Shown here: one piece after another, positions 24,201-37,490 of the stretch
Layout of the letters: each line of letters begins with the position of its first letter
Numbering within the stretch: the first letter of the stretch is position 1
NCBI GenBank assembly: GCA_963920665.1
Contig: OY987267.1
Location: 18,166,001 to 18,230,000, forward strand
Direction of reading: 5' to 3'
Origin: Straminergon stramineum
Lineage: Eukaryota; Streptophyta; Bryopsida; Hypnales; Calliergonaceae
DNA length: 64,000 nt
Notes under the pieces: model-generated
What the model was told of the DNA's origin: nothing
What the model saw: the letters and a program-made list of their open reading frames with translations, nothing else
Database searches by the model: none
Made by a program: the position numbers and the translations under genes

Positions 24201-25239
24201 TGAAAATTTGAGATTGTAATTGCTTGCCCAAATTTGATAAAAGTACTCAAAATACCTTTTATTCATTTAGAGTTTAAGAAAGAAAAATCAAGGAAATAGC
24301 GGCTTCAAATTTTTGGGTATAATTCCTTCTAGGATAATTTGGGAAGGGGGTATAGTTACCTAGGATGACTCTCAATTTGAGTCACTCAATGCATGATTCA
24401 CATAATGACCACTACACATGCCAAGGGAGGCAAAAGGATCCCTTTAGTGAAGGCGAAGAGTATTATGAACATGAGGCATTTGTTCATGTGAAATACATTA
24501 ACATTTCAAGTCCAATAGTTGTTTCGGTGAAACCGAGGATATAGATAGAATCTTTAGCATATGCATGATTATAAAGGACAAAGAGTCAAAATGGAGAAAA
24601 TCATCTTACAATATTGAAGTATATGTGATTGTAGTGGATATACAAAATTAAGATGATCCACTATTGGCATAGCAAGAATTTAGAATTCCTTGACAATGCA
24701 TACAATATTGTTGACTATGGAGTAAAAAAATGCACAAAAGCTTGCAATGCAAGCGACTTCATACAAGATTCACTTTGAGCCGTTTGAGGATCTTTACATT
24801 CGGTAAACATTGCTTTCATGATTCATGTATAGCAACCAACATTGAAAAATACACCCTCAATGTGTGAAAATACATGCTTTGTATTGGAAAACGCTTGACA
24901 TGGGCAGATGTAGAATCTTCTACCTGAAATTGACACATGTTCATCTATGATTCTTTTGTTATTGAAAAATACTTACTTGAAAGTAGTTGAAGTCATCATT
25001 TGTAGCAGAAGATGGAAAAATAACTTAATAATAAAAGCATATAGTTGACTTTAAAAATAAAAAAGTACTCTTGAAAGTATTGAGAACATTTCTATGTAAA
25101 GTTTTATATGTTGTATTTCATTATGGTAACCTTTTCAATATTTAAATTTCCATCAATCAATGTTGTTTTTTATGTTTTCTTCCCCCCAAGTTGCCAATGC
25201 TATTCAAGATGTCACCTCTTGCAGAAAAGATGCATCTTT

Positions 25240-25513
25240 CATTAGATGAAATCTGTCCATTTAGAAGACTGAGAGTTCCCTGCAGTGGGGAACTTAGTGA
25301 ATTGCGCCACTTCAACGTGTTGATGTGGTTGGGAGGCGATCACGTCGGATTTTTCTTTAAAATTTTTTTTTGTGTGACTTCTTCAATTTTAGGGCAAAAA
25401 AAATTTAGTCTTTATGATGGCTGACAGCAGTCAACCGTTCCCTCACTATTATGGGAACAATGTGGGGAATAGGCCTAAAACGGCCCTCCAAAGCTGTTGA
25501 AAAACATCTAATG
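25240..25513. mobile_element. Small TIR element, copy 2 (274 bp)
   Basis: It begins CATTAGATG and ends CATCTAATG, a perfect 9-base terminal inverted repeat. Its left part (TTAGAAGACTGAGAGTTCCC, then GGGGAAC) parallels 37231-37265 of the element at 37211-37490, and the size is nearly the same (274 against 280 bp). The interior has diverged. No coding capacity. Confidence 0.6.
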
Positions 25514-26312
25514 ATTTCTTTCTATGTATTTTATAAAGACATATAGTCAAGTCTGTGGATAAATGTGCATGATTTTTGCATGCTATTGTATTTTTAAGTT
25601 TTGATTATTCCAATTGATTTTCTATCTAATGAATTCACAATCTCCATTTCCTAATTCACTTCCAATTCATCTCATATTGTGAATTATTTTTATTTTCAAT
25701 ACTAGGAAAACCAATTTTTTGATCTCTAAGACTTAAAGGTTTCATCTAAGTGTAGTTGTATGTACCCAACAAGGCTTATTGCTGAGGTCAACTCATCACT
25801 ATACCCTTCTTTTTTTCCTTTGTACCTTGTTCTTTTTAGTAGTCACTAGTTCCTTGATTGTAATAGCAATAGGTTAGAAATTTGAGAATCCAATCACCTT
25901 AGGGGATTTTCATTTTTTATTTATTTTTTTATGATTTTGGAAGCATGTGACGTGTATTCAATATTGTATTTGAAAAAACTATAAATTCTACTCACGAGAT
26001 GTGCAAAATGATTTTATTCTAAGTAAATCCGTACTTCTATTTCAAGGAGGAATTAGAAATATTCATCTTTTACTCTATGTAATGCACAAAATGAGAAAAT
26101 TTGTACTTCAAAAAACATGAAACAAAATGCAATTATGGTTCAGAAGTTAATGGATATAAAAACTTGCAACCCATAAGACAAAGTTTTGAACTTCTTTTCT
26201 AAAAGATGAACTAAAAAAAAAAACTTAAAACATCTTCAAGTGCAATCATGAATCCTAGGTAGCTAAGCTAGGTTGTGTTTCATTATCAATTGAGCTCAGT
26301 ACAAGGGAGCAA

Positions 26313-26441
26313 TGTCAGTTCGGACATTTCCAGTCAGTTCGGAGGGGTTGATTTAGACAGTATTTTGTCAATTTTCTATCATTTTGGACATTTTTCTGTC
26401 AATTCAGATATTGTTAGTCAATTTGGAGGGGTTGATTTGGA
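26313..26441. repeat. Two-unit direct repeat, 84-base period
   Basis: TGTCAGTTCGGACATTTCCAG followed by TCAGTTCGGAGGGGTTGATTT (from 26313) recurs from 26397 as TGTCAATTCAGATATT followed by TCAATTTGGAGGGGTTGATTT. The units differ at several positions. The origin is unknown. Confidence 0.65.
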
Positions 26442-29400
26442 TATTGTTTTCTTATAGTGACTTTATCTAAGTTCAGCTACAACTTATCTAATAGAGTCAA
26501 TTCTTCCAATGAGTTTGTCCTTCCATTTGGCCATCCATCCATTGAGTCTGTCTAGTGAGTTTGTCTAGCATCTTTGTCCATGTAGATTGCAAGTGCTATC
26601 ATCTAGTCAATCAATTGTGGTAATAAATTATCCTATCCAACAAAAATGACAAGGACTATTCAATCCAGGGAGAGGCAAGGTTTGAATTTTAAGGTTCCAA
26701 TGAACATCTTGACATCCAAATGTAACATTGAAAAACTTGTTTGAACAAGACCACCCATTTGCTTGGGTATGGATTTTTTTTTATTGAAGTTCATGCATCT
26801 AGCTTGTACTTTTATTTTTATGTTGTTTAAGTTAACTAGCACTTGCACTTGGTGTTAGTGGAAGAGCAAGTGTTTAAGTAACAATTGTAGTTTCTTTGGA
26901 ACAATATATATGATGACCTCCCCCCAACAAGTATGGCACAAGTTCAACAATGGGTAGAAAATTGCAGAAGGATCAAAGGTTGTTTGGAAAGGACTTCTAT
27001 ATGGAGCAAAAAGGAGGTTATAGAAGCATGGATTGGAGTTGAATTTAAAAAACCAAAACCGATGGTACAAAAGATCTTGGAATTAATCACCCTAGCTAAA
27101 GCTCATATAAAAGAATTTGATCATTAAGGTAGACTTAGACGCACTTATTATGATCCACACTTTCTCGCAAACCAACACCCAAGTGACCCAACTTCAATTC
27201 CACCTTCTCCAAGTCTTTGTACCTCCAATCTTGTGCGAGGCATAAGCAACCTCAAGTCACAACACTCAATACAAATACTAATCTAACACTCATAAACTCA
27301 ACGAGCACCATATACTGCAATTGTTCTAGTGTTTCTTTGAGTGGTAGAGAAAAAGCACCACTCCTCTTGATGGTGCACCCTAGCATATATCAATGGCTCT
27401 AGAATTTACACTTCTTTGGTTAAATGGACACAAAATATTTTTCTCTCATTCCTCTACCTCCGGACAACCTTCTTAGTGAGATTGTATGCCTATTTTGAGA
27501 GGATGTTGCCAATCTTTGGTGTCTCCATTTGAATATACCCTTCCTCATTTTGCACAAGACTCATTTTCCTACATCCCTAAAAAATTCATATATGTCATGT
27601 AAGTCTTAAGAGAATAGTTGGACGATTAGTATGTTACTATAGCCAAATATCAGATTTGTTACAAAATGTTATAGAATTAGGTGTTGAAATAATTATGAAA
27701 TTATTCTGTCAAGAAAGTTTGTTTCAAAGGATTGTAAATGATTTCAAGGTGTACACAAAGTGATGAACTCAATTTTTTCAAAGATGTTAATTATTTCCAC
27801 AAATGCAATGAATTTGCTATTTAGCTACAAATATTAAAGAAAAATTCGAATGGAAAAATTAAAAATCCTACATGGTTAAATTTTTTTTACATTCGTCACC
27901 TTCTTTTTGGACACTTTGACCTTCAAAAATGAAAATAAAACTTCATATACAAAAAGCCATCAAATTTAATTGTTATATTGTAATAAATTTTAGTTAAGTG
28001 TAATAATGGTGAATTGACTTTAGAGTGTTCTAGAGTAGTACTAAAATCAAAATTATTTCATGAAAAAATGTAATATTTTTTTCATTACTACTTGCACCTA
28101 AAAATTAAATTATGAATTATTTGGATTTTTCTTACAATACCGTAGTTACCAATTTTTATTCATCTTCAACAATACAAACTATAGCAATTGCATTTTTTTT
28201 TTTATGAAATTAATAGAATTTTTACAAATTCACAAACAATGGTTTTATACAACATAAACCTAAAACTAAAAGTTATAAATCATGCTTGATGTTTGACTGG
28301 TCATATTGGTACATTCCCATCTGGTGTTAGGGAGGAACATGTTTAAAAGATAAAATTGGGGAATAGTAGGCATAGTTAGTAGGAGTAAGGTTCATTATTA
28401 TCTAGACGTCTTAGTGAAAATAGGTTTGTAAGTATTGGGACTACAATTTACCTTCCAATTCACACATGTTTTGATTTAGGTGTTAATGTTTTGCCATGAC
28501 AGATGGGACGAGTTACTTCGCAATGGTCTGTCACACCAAAAGAGAGTTCTTAAGAAGTATAGACAAGAAGTGGGCCCTTTTGCGCAGCTTGATTTTTTTG
28601 AAAATTATTTTGTAATCGTGTAGCTAAGGTAGCAGCACTACAACTGATTTTGGAAATTCACTTCCATTCTTCACGTCTCTTGCTTTGTAGTGTGCTTTAT
28701 CTAGTTATTTGTCTTTTTAAGTAGGCTCTATCCTTAAAACAAGAGATAAGTCCTTCATTGAAGGCATCATTGCTAGTTAATTGGCCCACTTCACTACCAT
28801 TAAGTAAAAGCAGTCACTTACGAGTGAAATCTCCATTTTTCATTCATTTTCACCTTACTTAAAAGTACTCGCAAATCTTGCAAAGTTTGCTACAGTGACC
28901 TCATATGATTTTGTCACCATTGCTCTTTTTTGTTGCCAGGTCAACAAACATATAGGATCAGTATTCTCTAATGACTGCAGGTATGAACAACCACACCTTC
29001 ATACTACCTAAATCAGTTTAAAACTTGACCCTTAAGGCTAGGTGGGAACGTACCACTAGCCAACTAGTCCTAAAGGAGTTAATCATGAGGCATTCCAAAG
29101 TTCATATTTTGGGCAATGAATTGAGTACTTCAAAGCAATGTTCCGTCCAAACAACTTCTTACTTATGCAAAGTGACACTTAAATCTTTTAAAGACAACCT
29201 TATGTTATGACTAATTTGATGAAATTAAAATTTTTGTTTGATGATATAAGCAATAATGTGCAAAATTTCTCCAAAAAGACTTTAATGTTACAAAAATAAT
29301 CTCTAAATATTTTCATATCTGTATTTAGGATGATGAACAAAATTCTTCAAATCAATGTTTTATTTAAACACCTTCTCATTCATCCAAGATACTACTTGAA

Positions 29401-31000
29401 TCTTTAATCCTAGAAGGACACTAAGGCCAAAAAGTGTTCAATCGATGACTTTCAAAAATATTGTAGAAATGAAGAATGCATTTGTTGGTCCATAAATCGG
29501 ATTGTTTTTAACAAAGTACTTTGATAATAGGTCTTGTCCGTTCAAGGTTAACCCTAGAAGGACTTTGTGGAAACAAGGTGTTTGATGGATGATAGAGAAT
29601 CCTACTATATAAGGCAAAAGTGCACATGTTCATCCTTGAAACTTTGTATGAAAAAGGGAGTTTTTTTACAATAGTTTGACCTCCAACGAGTACTTCTGGA
29701 TTTATTTAAGCAAATGATTCATACAATATCCCAAAGGATGATTTTCATGGTGACCAACTTGTCCTTTTAGGGTTAAAACATAACCTTTTTTTTATGACAA
29801 ATTTGATATTTTTGAAGTAAATAATACATTTGTACAAAGATATTCCCCCAAATATACAAAATTTCAAAAAAAAGATTTTGACATTCAATCCTTAACCCTA
29901 GAATTGATGATTTGAAAAAAATCAATATAAAGTGCTATTTGAAAGCATATTCTGGAATTGATATACAAACAAAAGTTGTAGACTATGAGTTGTAGATTCC
30001 ATCTGTATGGTTAGATTCACCAATGCTATCTTTGATATTTTTTTTATAAATTTTGAAAGGAAAATTTCAAAATTCCTTCAAAATTTGATTACAAGCAAAA
30101 TATTATTATTTTTGAGTACAATTTTTTAGGATGGATTTGAAATGAGATTATCTTGACATGGATTTTCTTTGAAATTTTTGTGTTCTTCAAATTTATAATA
30201 TAATTTTGGCAAATCATGTTTTGAATTAAAGTCAATGCAATTTTGTCTTGGTCAACTACTTGACATACTTGCACATTTGTAATTTTAGAAAAATAATTAT
30301 GTACTTTAGTAACACCAAATCCAATCCTTAGTTAAGACAACAACTTAATAAAGTTTCTTCCCAAATTAGGATGACTTTCATCCAAGCAGTAATGCAAAGA
30401 TACAACAATTTCAAGCTATTCAATATCCACTTTTGGGACATTGGAGCACTCCAAGGTTAAAAGAGTTACCTCCAAAACATGTATAGTAGGAGGTTTTTGA
30501 AGTTCTCACGCTCTAAAACCGCCTACTTCCTCAAATGTACACTATTTTTACATGTTTCTTTTTCGTTGTACCAATAATGTACAAATTGTGGACATTTGAC
30601 AAGGTGGGCAAATTTCAGAGCCATATGCCATTTGAACTTCAAAAATTCTTAACTAATTCCACATAGCTCTAAAAATATGAAACAACTTAGGCTAACACTT
30701 AAACACCACATTGGTGACCGTGGAAATCATACTTTTTGAAACTGTGTGACATCATCCACTTTTAAAAAAACCAAAAATACTCATAGGGAATCAAACTAAT
30801 GTAGAAGATCTCCCTTTTCCACCCCTAATTCCGAGGATGAATAGTTGCAATTCTGTCCCACACAGGAGAATTCCTTGTCATTCCTTGGACAAATAATGTC
30901 CGCCATGTCCTTTACGGGTTAAATGCCAATTCCGTTTATCTTTCAAGAAAAATTTAAGAAAAAATATTTCAAGAAGTTTCACCTCCCAAAATTCAGTTTC

Positions 31001-32242
31001 AGCTCTTGAATGGGCGCTTTATGGACCTCCTACCGTAACCTTGCTTTCATCGATGCTTGGGGCGAAGCGGAAGGCTCAAGCAAGAAGAGTGAGATGTCTT
31101 GGAGAGCAAGCTTGGAGGCCAAGTGTAATGTCACCCAGAAGGGAACGGTAGTTCATTCTCAAGGTGGCTTAAGTTCGTTATGATCCGCTCAGGGATGCCG
31201 AAGGGGAGTAGCCAGGAACCCTATTAAAACGTATTGCAGCAATTTCAGGTGATTTGCTGCTCACGAATTTGGTTGTTCCAGTTGCTCATGATCAGCGTCT
31301 CTGTTTCGATTTACGGTTTCGGTCTTTTCAAGCAAGAATCTCGTCTTCATGGTCGTAATGCAACTGAGATCAGTTTTGGCGGTGTTTTCTTGGTCCTGCA
31401 ATTGGTTTTAGGGTTTGGAATTGCGAGATGTGGGTACGAAGTTCTGACGATCAATGCAAAGCAATTCAGGAATTAGCTCCTGCTGTGTGATCGCCGGTCT
31501 CTTATGGAATCTGATAACTTATTCATAATGCTGATAGGTCGCAGAAATGTTTTCTGTTGCAATTGTGTGGATCCTTCCGCGTGACTAGAGGACCGTGTGA
31601 TGTTTTCGCGCCGTTTGATTTTCATGTTACCTCGACTTTCATAGTTTACATTTGCTGCGGGCATTGTGGGTCTCCTGTGTTAAGTGACAGTGATTGCGGC
31701 ATTTGGTTTCGAGTTTGGCAGTTTTTATGCAATATTCGACGTCATAGTGATGTGGACATGAACGATGATGCAATGTGAAGGACGATAGATTTCGCTTGTC
31801 ATTGGTGTTTTCAATTCTTTTTGAATCACCGCTGGAGTTTATCAGTTTGTGGAGTACGCTCAGTCAGGCTTGTGGGATTTCAAAATTTAGGGTTAGATTT
31901 GGATGTTTTGGAGATAGTGGAAGGCTCCTTGTACTCGCTTACCGGATTTCCGGTTGAATTGCGGAGGAGTGGCATACTTGGAAGAGCCATTTGCTAGTAC
32001 GAATTTTGAATGCTACGTTCTAAGCTCAATGACAGGGTTTAGGGTTTAGGGTGTGCGAAAGCACTGTTTTTAGATTGTTGTTTACTGGCTACATATCTCT
32101 AACGAATTTCAATCTGAGACAATCTTTAGTGCCGTGGGTTTAGTGTTTGCATATTCTTAATCCTCAGGAATGGAATGGAAGTGAGTGAGAGCTAGATAAT
32201 TGAGTGTTCAAATTGTGGTGTGGTGATTTTTCAGGATTTAAA
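31001..32242 (+). other. Probable 5' UTR exon and long 5' UTR intron of the stomatin-like gene
   Basis: GC content rises from about 31000. A CAATTTCAG|GTGATT donor-like site at 31248/31249 and a TTTTTCAG acceptor ending at 32234, eight bases before the ATG, suggest a leader exon (about 31000-31248) and a roughly 986-base leader intron. AGGGTTTAGGGTTTAGGGT at 32034-32052 is a telo-box-like tract within that intron. Open frames here are short and without family resemblance, so I treat them as non-coding. Confidence 0.5.
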
Positions 32243-34302
32243 ATGGCGACAAGTAGCAAGGCGAAAGCCCTGGCGACAATAGGGTGTTGGGCGCTGTCCA
32301 CTTCCACGCGATCAGTGAGCCGCGGAGTTTCTCCGTATGTGCGGTCTCAGTCCGTTTTTTCGGGTCAAGAAGGTGGTAAGTCGGTGATTAGAACTCTCGG
32401 AAGTTTCTCGCCATTGCGAGGGTTTAGAAGCGGGAGAGGAGATGATCCTAGCTTTCGGTATGAGTTGTCTCCGCCTACCAATTGGGGGGTGCGTATTGTG
32501 CCGGAGAAGAGCGCCTTCGTGATCGAGCGATTTGGGAAATATTTGAAGACACTGGGTTCAGGTTTGTTGTCGACTAGAGTCTGTTTCTGATTATAGATTC
32601 TTTCTTTCTGAAGCCATTTAGATTTGTTATAATTAGTTTTCTTTTTTAACGACATTATATGAGGTAATGTTTCATTGATTGGGTTTGCATGATACGAGAA
32701 ATTTGTTTCTGAATGAAATAATTATTCATTGAGAGGAAGACATTTTCGTTTTCTGATCACATAACCAAGTCATGCATTGACCGCTTGCATTTTAATTGAA
32801 GAGGCGAATCTGATTGGAAAATACGTTGGGAGCAGGTATCCATATCATGATACCTCTTGTCGACAGGATCGCTTATGTCCATTCCTTGAAGGAGGAAGCC
32901 ATTCCTATTCCGAACCAGACTGCTATTACGAAAGATAACGTCAGCATTTCAATTGATGGTGTTCTATACCTTAAGATAGTGGACCCTATCCGGGCCTCAT
33001 ATGGAGTGGAAAACCCAATCTATGCTATCATTCAGGTATTTCGCTGTGCACCTATTCGTTCTCTCTACAGGTATTTTTGAAGACTTGATGGATGTATGGA
33101 TACCTGTCCTTTTCTGTCACCAAGTAGCCTCTGATGTTCTAGCTTATTTACCATACAGGCCTAATTACTTACACTTATATCAGAATTACGAACCAGTGTG
33201 TCGGTAGAATTTCCTCTCCTACTGTCTGAGTGCCATAGGTAGCTTCTCTCGAATGCTGTTTGGAGCTATTTTTTAGGTGTTGCCTTGGACGGAGGCCTCA
33301 GTATCTTTGAACTTAAGAGTCATGACTTGTTCCTGATGACGGTCGTTCACGTTGACTCCAGCTTGCTCAAACAACCATGCGTTCTGAGCTGGGGAAAATC
33401 ACTCTCGACAAAACATTCGAGGAGAGAGACACACTGAATGAAAACATCGTGAAGTCCATCAACGAAGCTGCTACAGATTGGGGACTCCAGTGTTTGCGGT
33501 ATGAGATTCGAGATATATCTCCACCTCCAGGTGTGAGGGCGGCTATGGAGATGCAGGCGGAGGCTGAGCGACGGAAGAGAGCACAGGTGCTTGAGTCCGA
33601 AGGAGAGAGACAATCTCACATCAATATTGCTGACGGAAAGAAGAATTCGGTTATTTTGGAATCCGAGGCAGCCATGATGGACCAGGTAGGCGAGCCGTTC
33701 CAGATGCTCTCAGCAGAGAACAAAGTAACAAATCTGAAATTTCTGCTTATGCGAATCCTCAGCGGTTTGTCTTAGGAGAATAGTTTCGAGAACGGTCTGC
33801 TCTTTGAAGAGATTGAATGCCGCATCTTAGCGTGACATGTTTTATGCTTCATTTGGTTCAGGTGAACCGAGCGAAGGGAGAGGCGGAAGCTATTTTAGCC
33901 CGCGCTGAAGCAACTTCAAAGGGTATCCACTTGCTGTCGCATGCCATTCGTGCAGAGGGAGGGTCTGAGGCGGCATCTCTTCGTATTGCAGAGCAGTACT
34001 TACAGGCATTCAGTAACCTCGCAAAAGAAAGTACTACCATGCTCCTTCCCAATAATGCTTCTGATCCAGCTGCTATGGTGGCTCAAGCGCTGTCAATCTA
34101 CAAGGGAATTGTTGGAGTGGACGGTGTCTCAACGCGGATGTCGCCTGGTGCTGGACCTTCACCAAAGGGTCTCCCTCCGGGTCCTTGGAAGCCCACGCCA
34201 CTTGATTCTGAGAAAGAGAGGATAGGCTCGGAGCCTGTACGAGCTGCAAAAGACCGGGAGTCCACGGTTGCACGGAACTTCTCTCTTCAATCTCCAGCTT
34301 AG
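32243..34302 (+). CDS. SLP: Mitochondrial stomatin-like protein (SPFH/Band 7)
   Basis: Four exons: 32243-32561, 32836-33035, 33362-33685 and 33862-34302, giving 427 residues. The start [15 protein letters not shown] is preferred over an in-frame ATG at 32204, which lies before the TTTTTCAG acceptor at 32234. Residues 1 to about 75 are rich in Arg and Ser and poor in acids, as in a mitochondrial leader. An SPFH domain follows (about 83-255), with [16 protein letters not shown], the [14 protein letters not shown] block and the [13 protein letters not shown] block. Then come a charged coiled coil ([21 protein letters not shown]) and a C-terminal oligomerisation segment ([22 protein letters not shown]). 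The family (plant SLP1/SLP2, animal STOML2) forms large inner-membrane assemblies that support respiratory supercomplexes and protease platforms. All phases join cleanly. The choice between SLP1 and SLP2 cannot be made here. Confidence 0.93.
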
Positions 34303-35980
34303 GGTCGTGCGTCACTTCCCATGGAAAAATCAGCAACATTTACTTGAACTGTTTTCAAACTCCAGATGCAGTGAGCTCCTTCCTGAAAGATTGATTACCG
34401 AGAAAGTTTGGACTAGATTGGTGCTGGCTAGATTAGATGTTTCAAAGGAATGAGTTGCTAGAGTCATGCGGCATGTTTCTGCTCAGCATTGTAGGCCGGT
34501 TTCTGCTTCTCTGTGGAAGTATGTCTTGGTTTCGACCTTCATGTGCAACCTGAGATTTTTGTGCTTTGAGTATGTGGTATCACCATGGAGAACCTGAATT
34601 CTTTATAGAGGCTGGGTATCGGGGCCTATCTAGTATGATCTAAACTATTGATCACAGGGGCATACTATTCAACTCTGGTTGTAGTTCTTGGTATTGTAGA
34701 ATTTGTGGTTTGCAATGGTGTCATTGTTTGATTGGGCATCTTATTTCTCATGCTGGCTAGTATCCACCTAGTATACTAAATCATTTCAGTCTAATGACCA
34801 AGAGCTGGACCGGATAATTCTCTCGGCTCTTGGTCAAGAGCTATGAACATATTGTCATCCATTGGTTGCCTCCAATAGTGTAAAGTGAACTTAGGCTCTT
34901 GGTGTTTGAGGTTGCACTTTCAAATGATTCTTATGAAAATAGATTTGATGATTTACTCTTTTTCTTTATTAATCTTCTCTCCCTTTTTCTCTTCCTTTTC
35001 TTTTCAACTCCTAATAAAATTCCAACACTAGGATGCCAAGAAATAGAACATATAGGAAACTTGCATCCAAGAAGATTATAGAATTTATTTTTAAAGTACT
35101 AATCAATAGTATAAAGGAAAAAATACTATGCAAATGATCATACCTTTAATCTAGTGTGTTTTTACAATGAGATGAGCAATAAAAAAATGAAATATAAAAA
35201 AAAACATTCATTGTTCTAAATATTTCGAAAAGAAATTATTTTTGCGAAGAAATTACAATGATTGTGAGAATAATGTATTTTCCATGGTAAAATAACAATT
35301 CAGAACTAAAAATGGCATTGGAGTAGTAAAATATTAGTAAATAGCATTAAAGACTAACTAAAATAGACCAAGTAGCTTTGTTGGAATGTCTCACTTCCCT
35401 TAATATTTATTGAGAGAACCTCTTGAAGTTGTCTCGCCATAAATATGGGTGACTAAAACCTTATCTAGTTTAGGACATGCAGGAGTCTATGTCATTTGAC
35501 TCCTAAAGTTCTTTTATGTTTAGAGGCCCAAAATTGCTTCAAAATGCTAGTCTCCAAAGCAAGGCTAAAATTGTCATCTATATTTCTTTCTTAGCAATCA
35601 TAGGATCTTTCAGTTAACTTGTTAGAGTACACCCTCCTAAAATTTCAAAATAAAAAACCTACCAATTGGAAGATCATGATGCTTGGGTTTCAAAAAGAAG
35701 TATTTTCAATTCTTCCCAAATGGTTAGATTTCATCTTTCAAACATTCTACCCAAAAATGTGTAGATCCTACAACTTGCAACTCTCCATAATATGTTGAAG
35801 AAATAAATTGGAAATATATAAAAGAAAATTTTCCAAAAAAATTCATATTCATTTTTGAAAAATATAGTAAGTAGAAAGAAGTAGATAATGATTCAAAATA
35901 TTGAGATGTTAAGAATTTAGTTAAGGAATTGAAAAATGTCAATTCCAATGGTTGTAATGTTGTAAAAAACCTACATCCAA

Positions 35981-36245
35981 TCATCACAAAGTTTAGAACC
36001 TACAGTTTGTCAACAGCTATCATGTGGTTATCGTTGTTTCATGGATTCACATGTTAATATACAATTTAGTGCATCATTACGATGCATTACTTTACAATTT
36101 ATCGCACCATTATGATGCATTACTTACAATTGAAAATAATGCATCGTAATGATGCGCTAAATTGTATATTAACATGCGAATCCATAAAACAATGATAATC
36201 ACATGATAATTGTTGATGAACCGCAATTTCTAAACTTTGTGATGA
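35981..36245. repeat. Near-perfect 265-base palindrome (hairpin element)
   Basis: TCATCACAAAG at 35981 is mirrored by CTTTGTGATGA ending at 36245. The arms run about 110 bases each, with mismatches at perhaps one position in ten, and meet around position 36113. The core repeats ACAATTTAGTGCATCATTAC and ACAATTTATCGCACCATTAT in tandem with a period of about 33 bases. It would fold into a long hairpin. The form fits a foldback transposon or MITE; no target duplication is evident. Confidence 0.8.
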
Positions 36246-37210
36246 TGATTTTATTTTTTTCCAAAATATTGAAAATGGAGATAATTAAAGGACCTAAAAG
36301 TCTTTATTTGACCTACAAGCTAGAACTCCTTGTAATTTACATCTCATTGATCAAAATAGAATGATTCAAAGCTTTCAACGTATATTCAAAGCTTTCAACC
36401 TAGAAAACCAATTTAAAATTTTTGTTTTTAACAAATACCAATTTTTTTGAGATACTTGGGTTACCTAGGTTGGAAAAGAAACTACATATCATATAATAAT
36501 TTTTTAACCATGTAGTCAAAAGTTCTAAAAATTGGTGAGCCCCAAAGCTATTCTTCAACCATATGTTCTGTGAAAATTTCAAAGAAAAAAATGGAAATTT
36601 TATTCCCGGTGAATTGCCTAAAACATCTATTTTGCAAAAAAGAAAATGTTGTTTTTGTGGCCCTTTAGGGTTTAATCATTCATTTTGAGTCTTGGTTACT
36701 TTTCATTTATAAGAACTAGTATAAAGTGACCCTGGACTTGACTCTTTTTGTCCTCCCATTGCAATGTTTTGGTCATAGCCTTTAGGTCACAAGTATAAAG
36801 GGGCCCTTAGTCACATTGTTGTGAGTATTATGCATCTTTATATACTTGCTTTGGTGAAATGCAAGGAAGAGATGGTAAAGGTTTTCAATGCAGTAGAAGA
36901 TAGGCATGTTTTATGATAAATAGATTATTTTTGCTCTTTCTTTTAGGGACAATTGATTGCAACTTCTATTGCGGAAATATAAATTATGATAGTCAACAAT
37001 AGAGTCCCTATGTAGACAACAAATATTTTCAAATGGATATAGTTCTAAGGTAGTAACACTTAAGTGCTTGGGAAGAATTAAAAGGTTTGATCATGGTTCG
37101 TACTATTGAATTGTTAAAGCTTTTTGTTATTTGTGGAAAATGAATTTTAGATTCTCTTAGAATGGATATTTTGGATTGTATGATTAAACTATGAATTTAC
37201 AAAGTACTAA

Positions 37211-37490
37211 CATTAGAGGGATTTGAGGGCATTAGAAGACTACGAGTTCCCGAACAACAGGGAATTGTGGAAACTTCGCAACATCCACAATCTAACATGG
37301 CTAAGACATTGCCACGTCATGTAATATTTGAAAATATTTTGTAAAATAAAAATTTATTCTATTATTCCATTATTATTTTTAAAATATTTAATACTTTGAC
37401 CAACATTGTGTTGGCTCACAACTTAGGGAATTAACAATCTTGAAACAACCCTCCCATGGCTTCAAATTGAGCCTCAAATCCCCTCTAATG
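37211..37490. mobile_element. Small TIR element, copy 3 (280 bp)
   Basis: The left end CATTAGAGGGATTTGAGG (37211-37228) and right end CCTCAAATCCCCTCTAATG (37472-37490) are inverted copies with one length difference. The reverse complement matches 14551-14933 in landmarks: the end motif, TGACGTGGCAATGT, the broken GAGTTCCC/GGGAA palindrome, and AATGCCCTCAAAT. It is a non-autonomous DNA transposon by structure; the superfamily is not assigned, because I could not fix a target-site duplication. Confidence 0.75.

Larger units (their letters stand above)
18217..31000. other. AT-rich intergenic region between the RUG3-like and stomatin-like genes
   Basis: About 300-500 bases after 18216 keep gene-like composition and are probably the 3' UTR. 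Beyond that the DNA is AT-rich with long A and T runs and no convincing gene. A small TIR element sits at 25240-25513 and a two-unit direct repeat at 26313-26441. A 64-codon frame at 26933-27127 stands alone and has no recognisable family. I see no RNA genes or clear retrotransposon proteins. Confidence 0.65.

Noticed and set aside
31234..31476. 80-codon frame upstream of the stomatin-like gene
   Set aside because: It crosses the likely leader-intron donor at 31249 and has no homology I recognise.
32204..32242. Upstream in-frame ATG for the stomatin-like protein
   Set aside because: The TTTTTCAG acceptor at 32234 lies between the two ATGs, so the earlier one is probably intronic.
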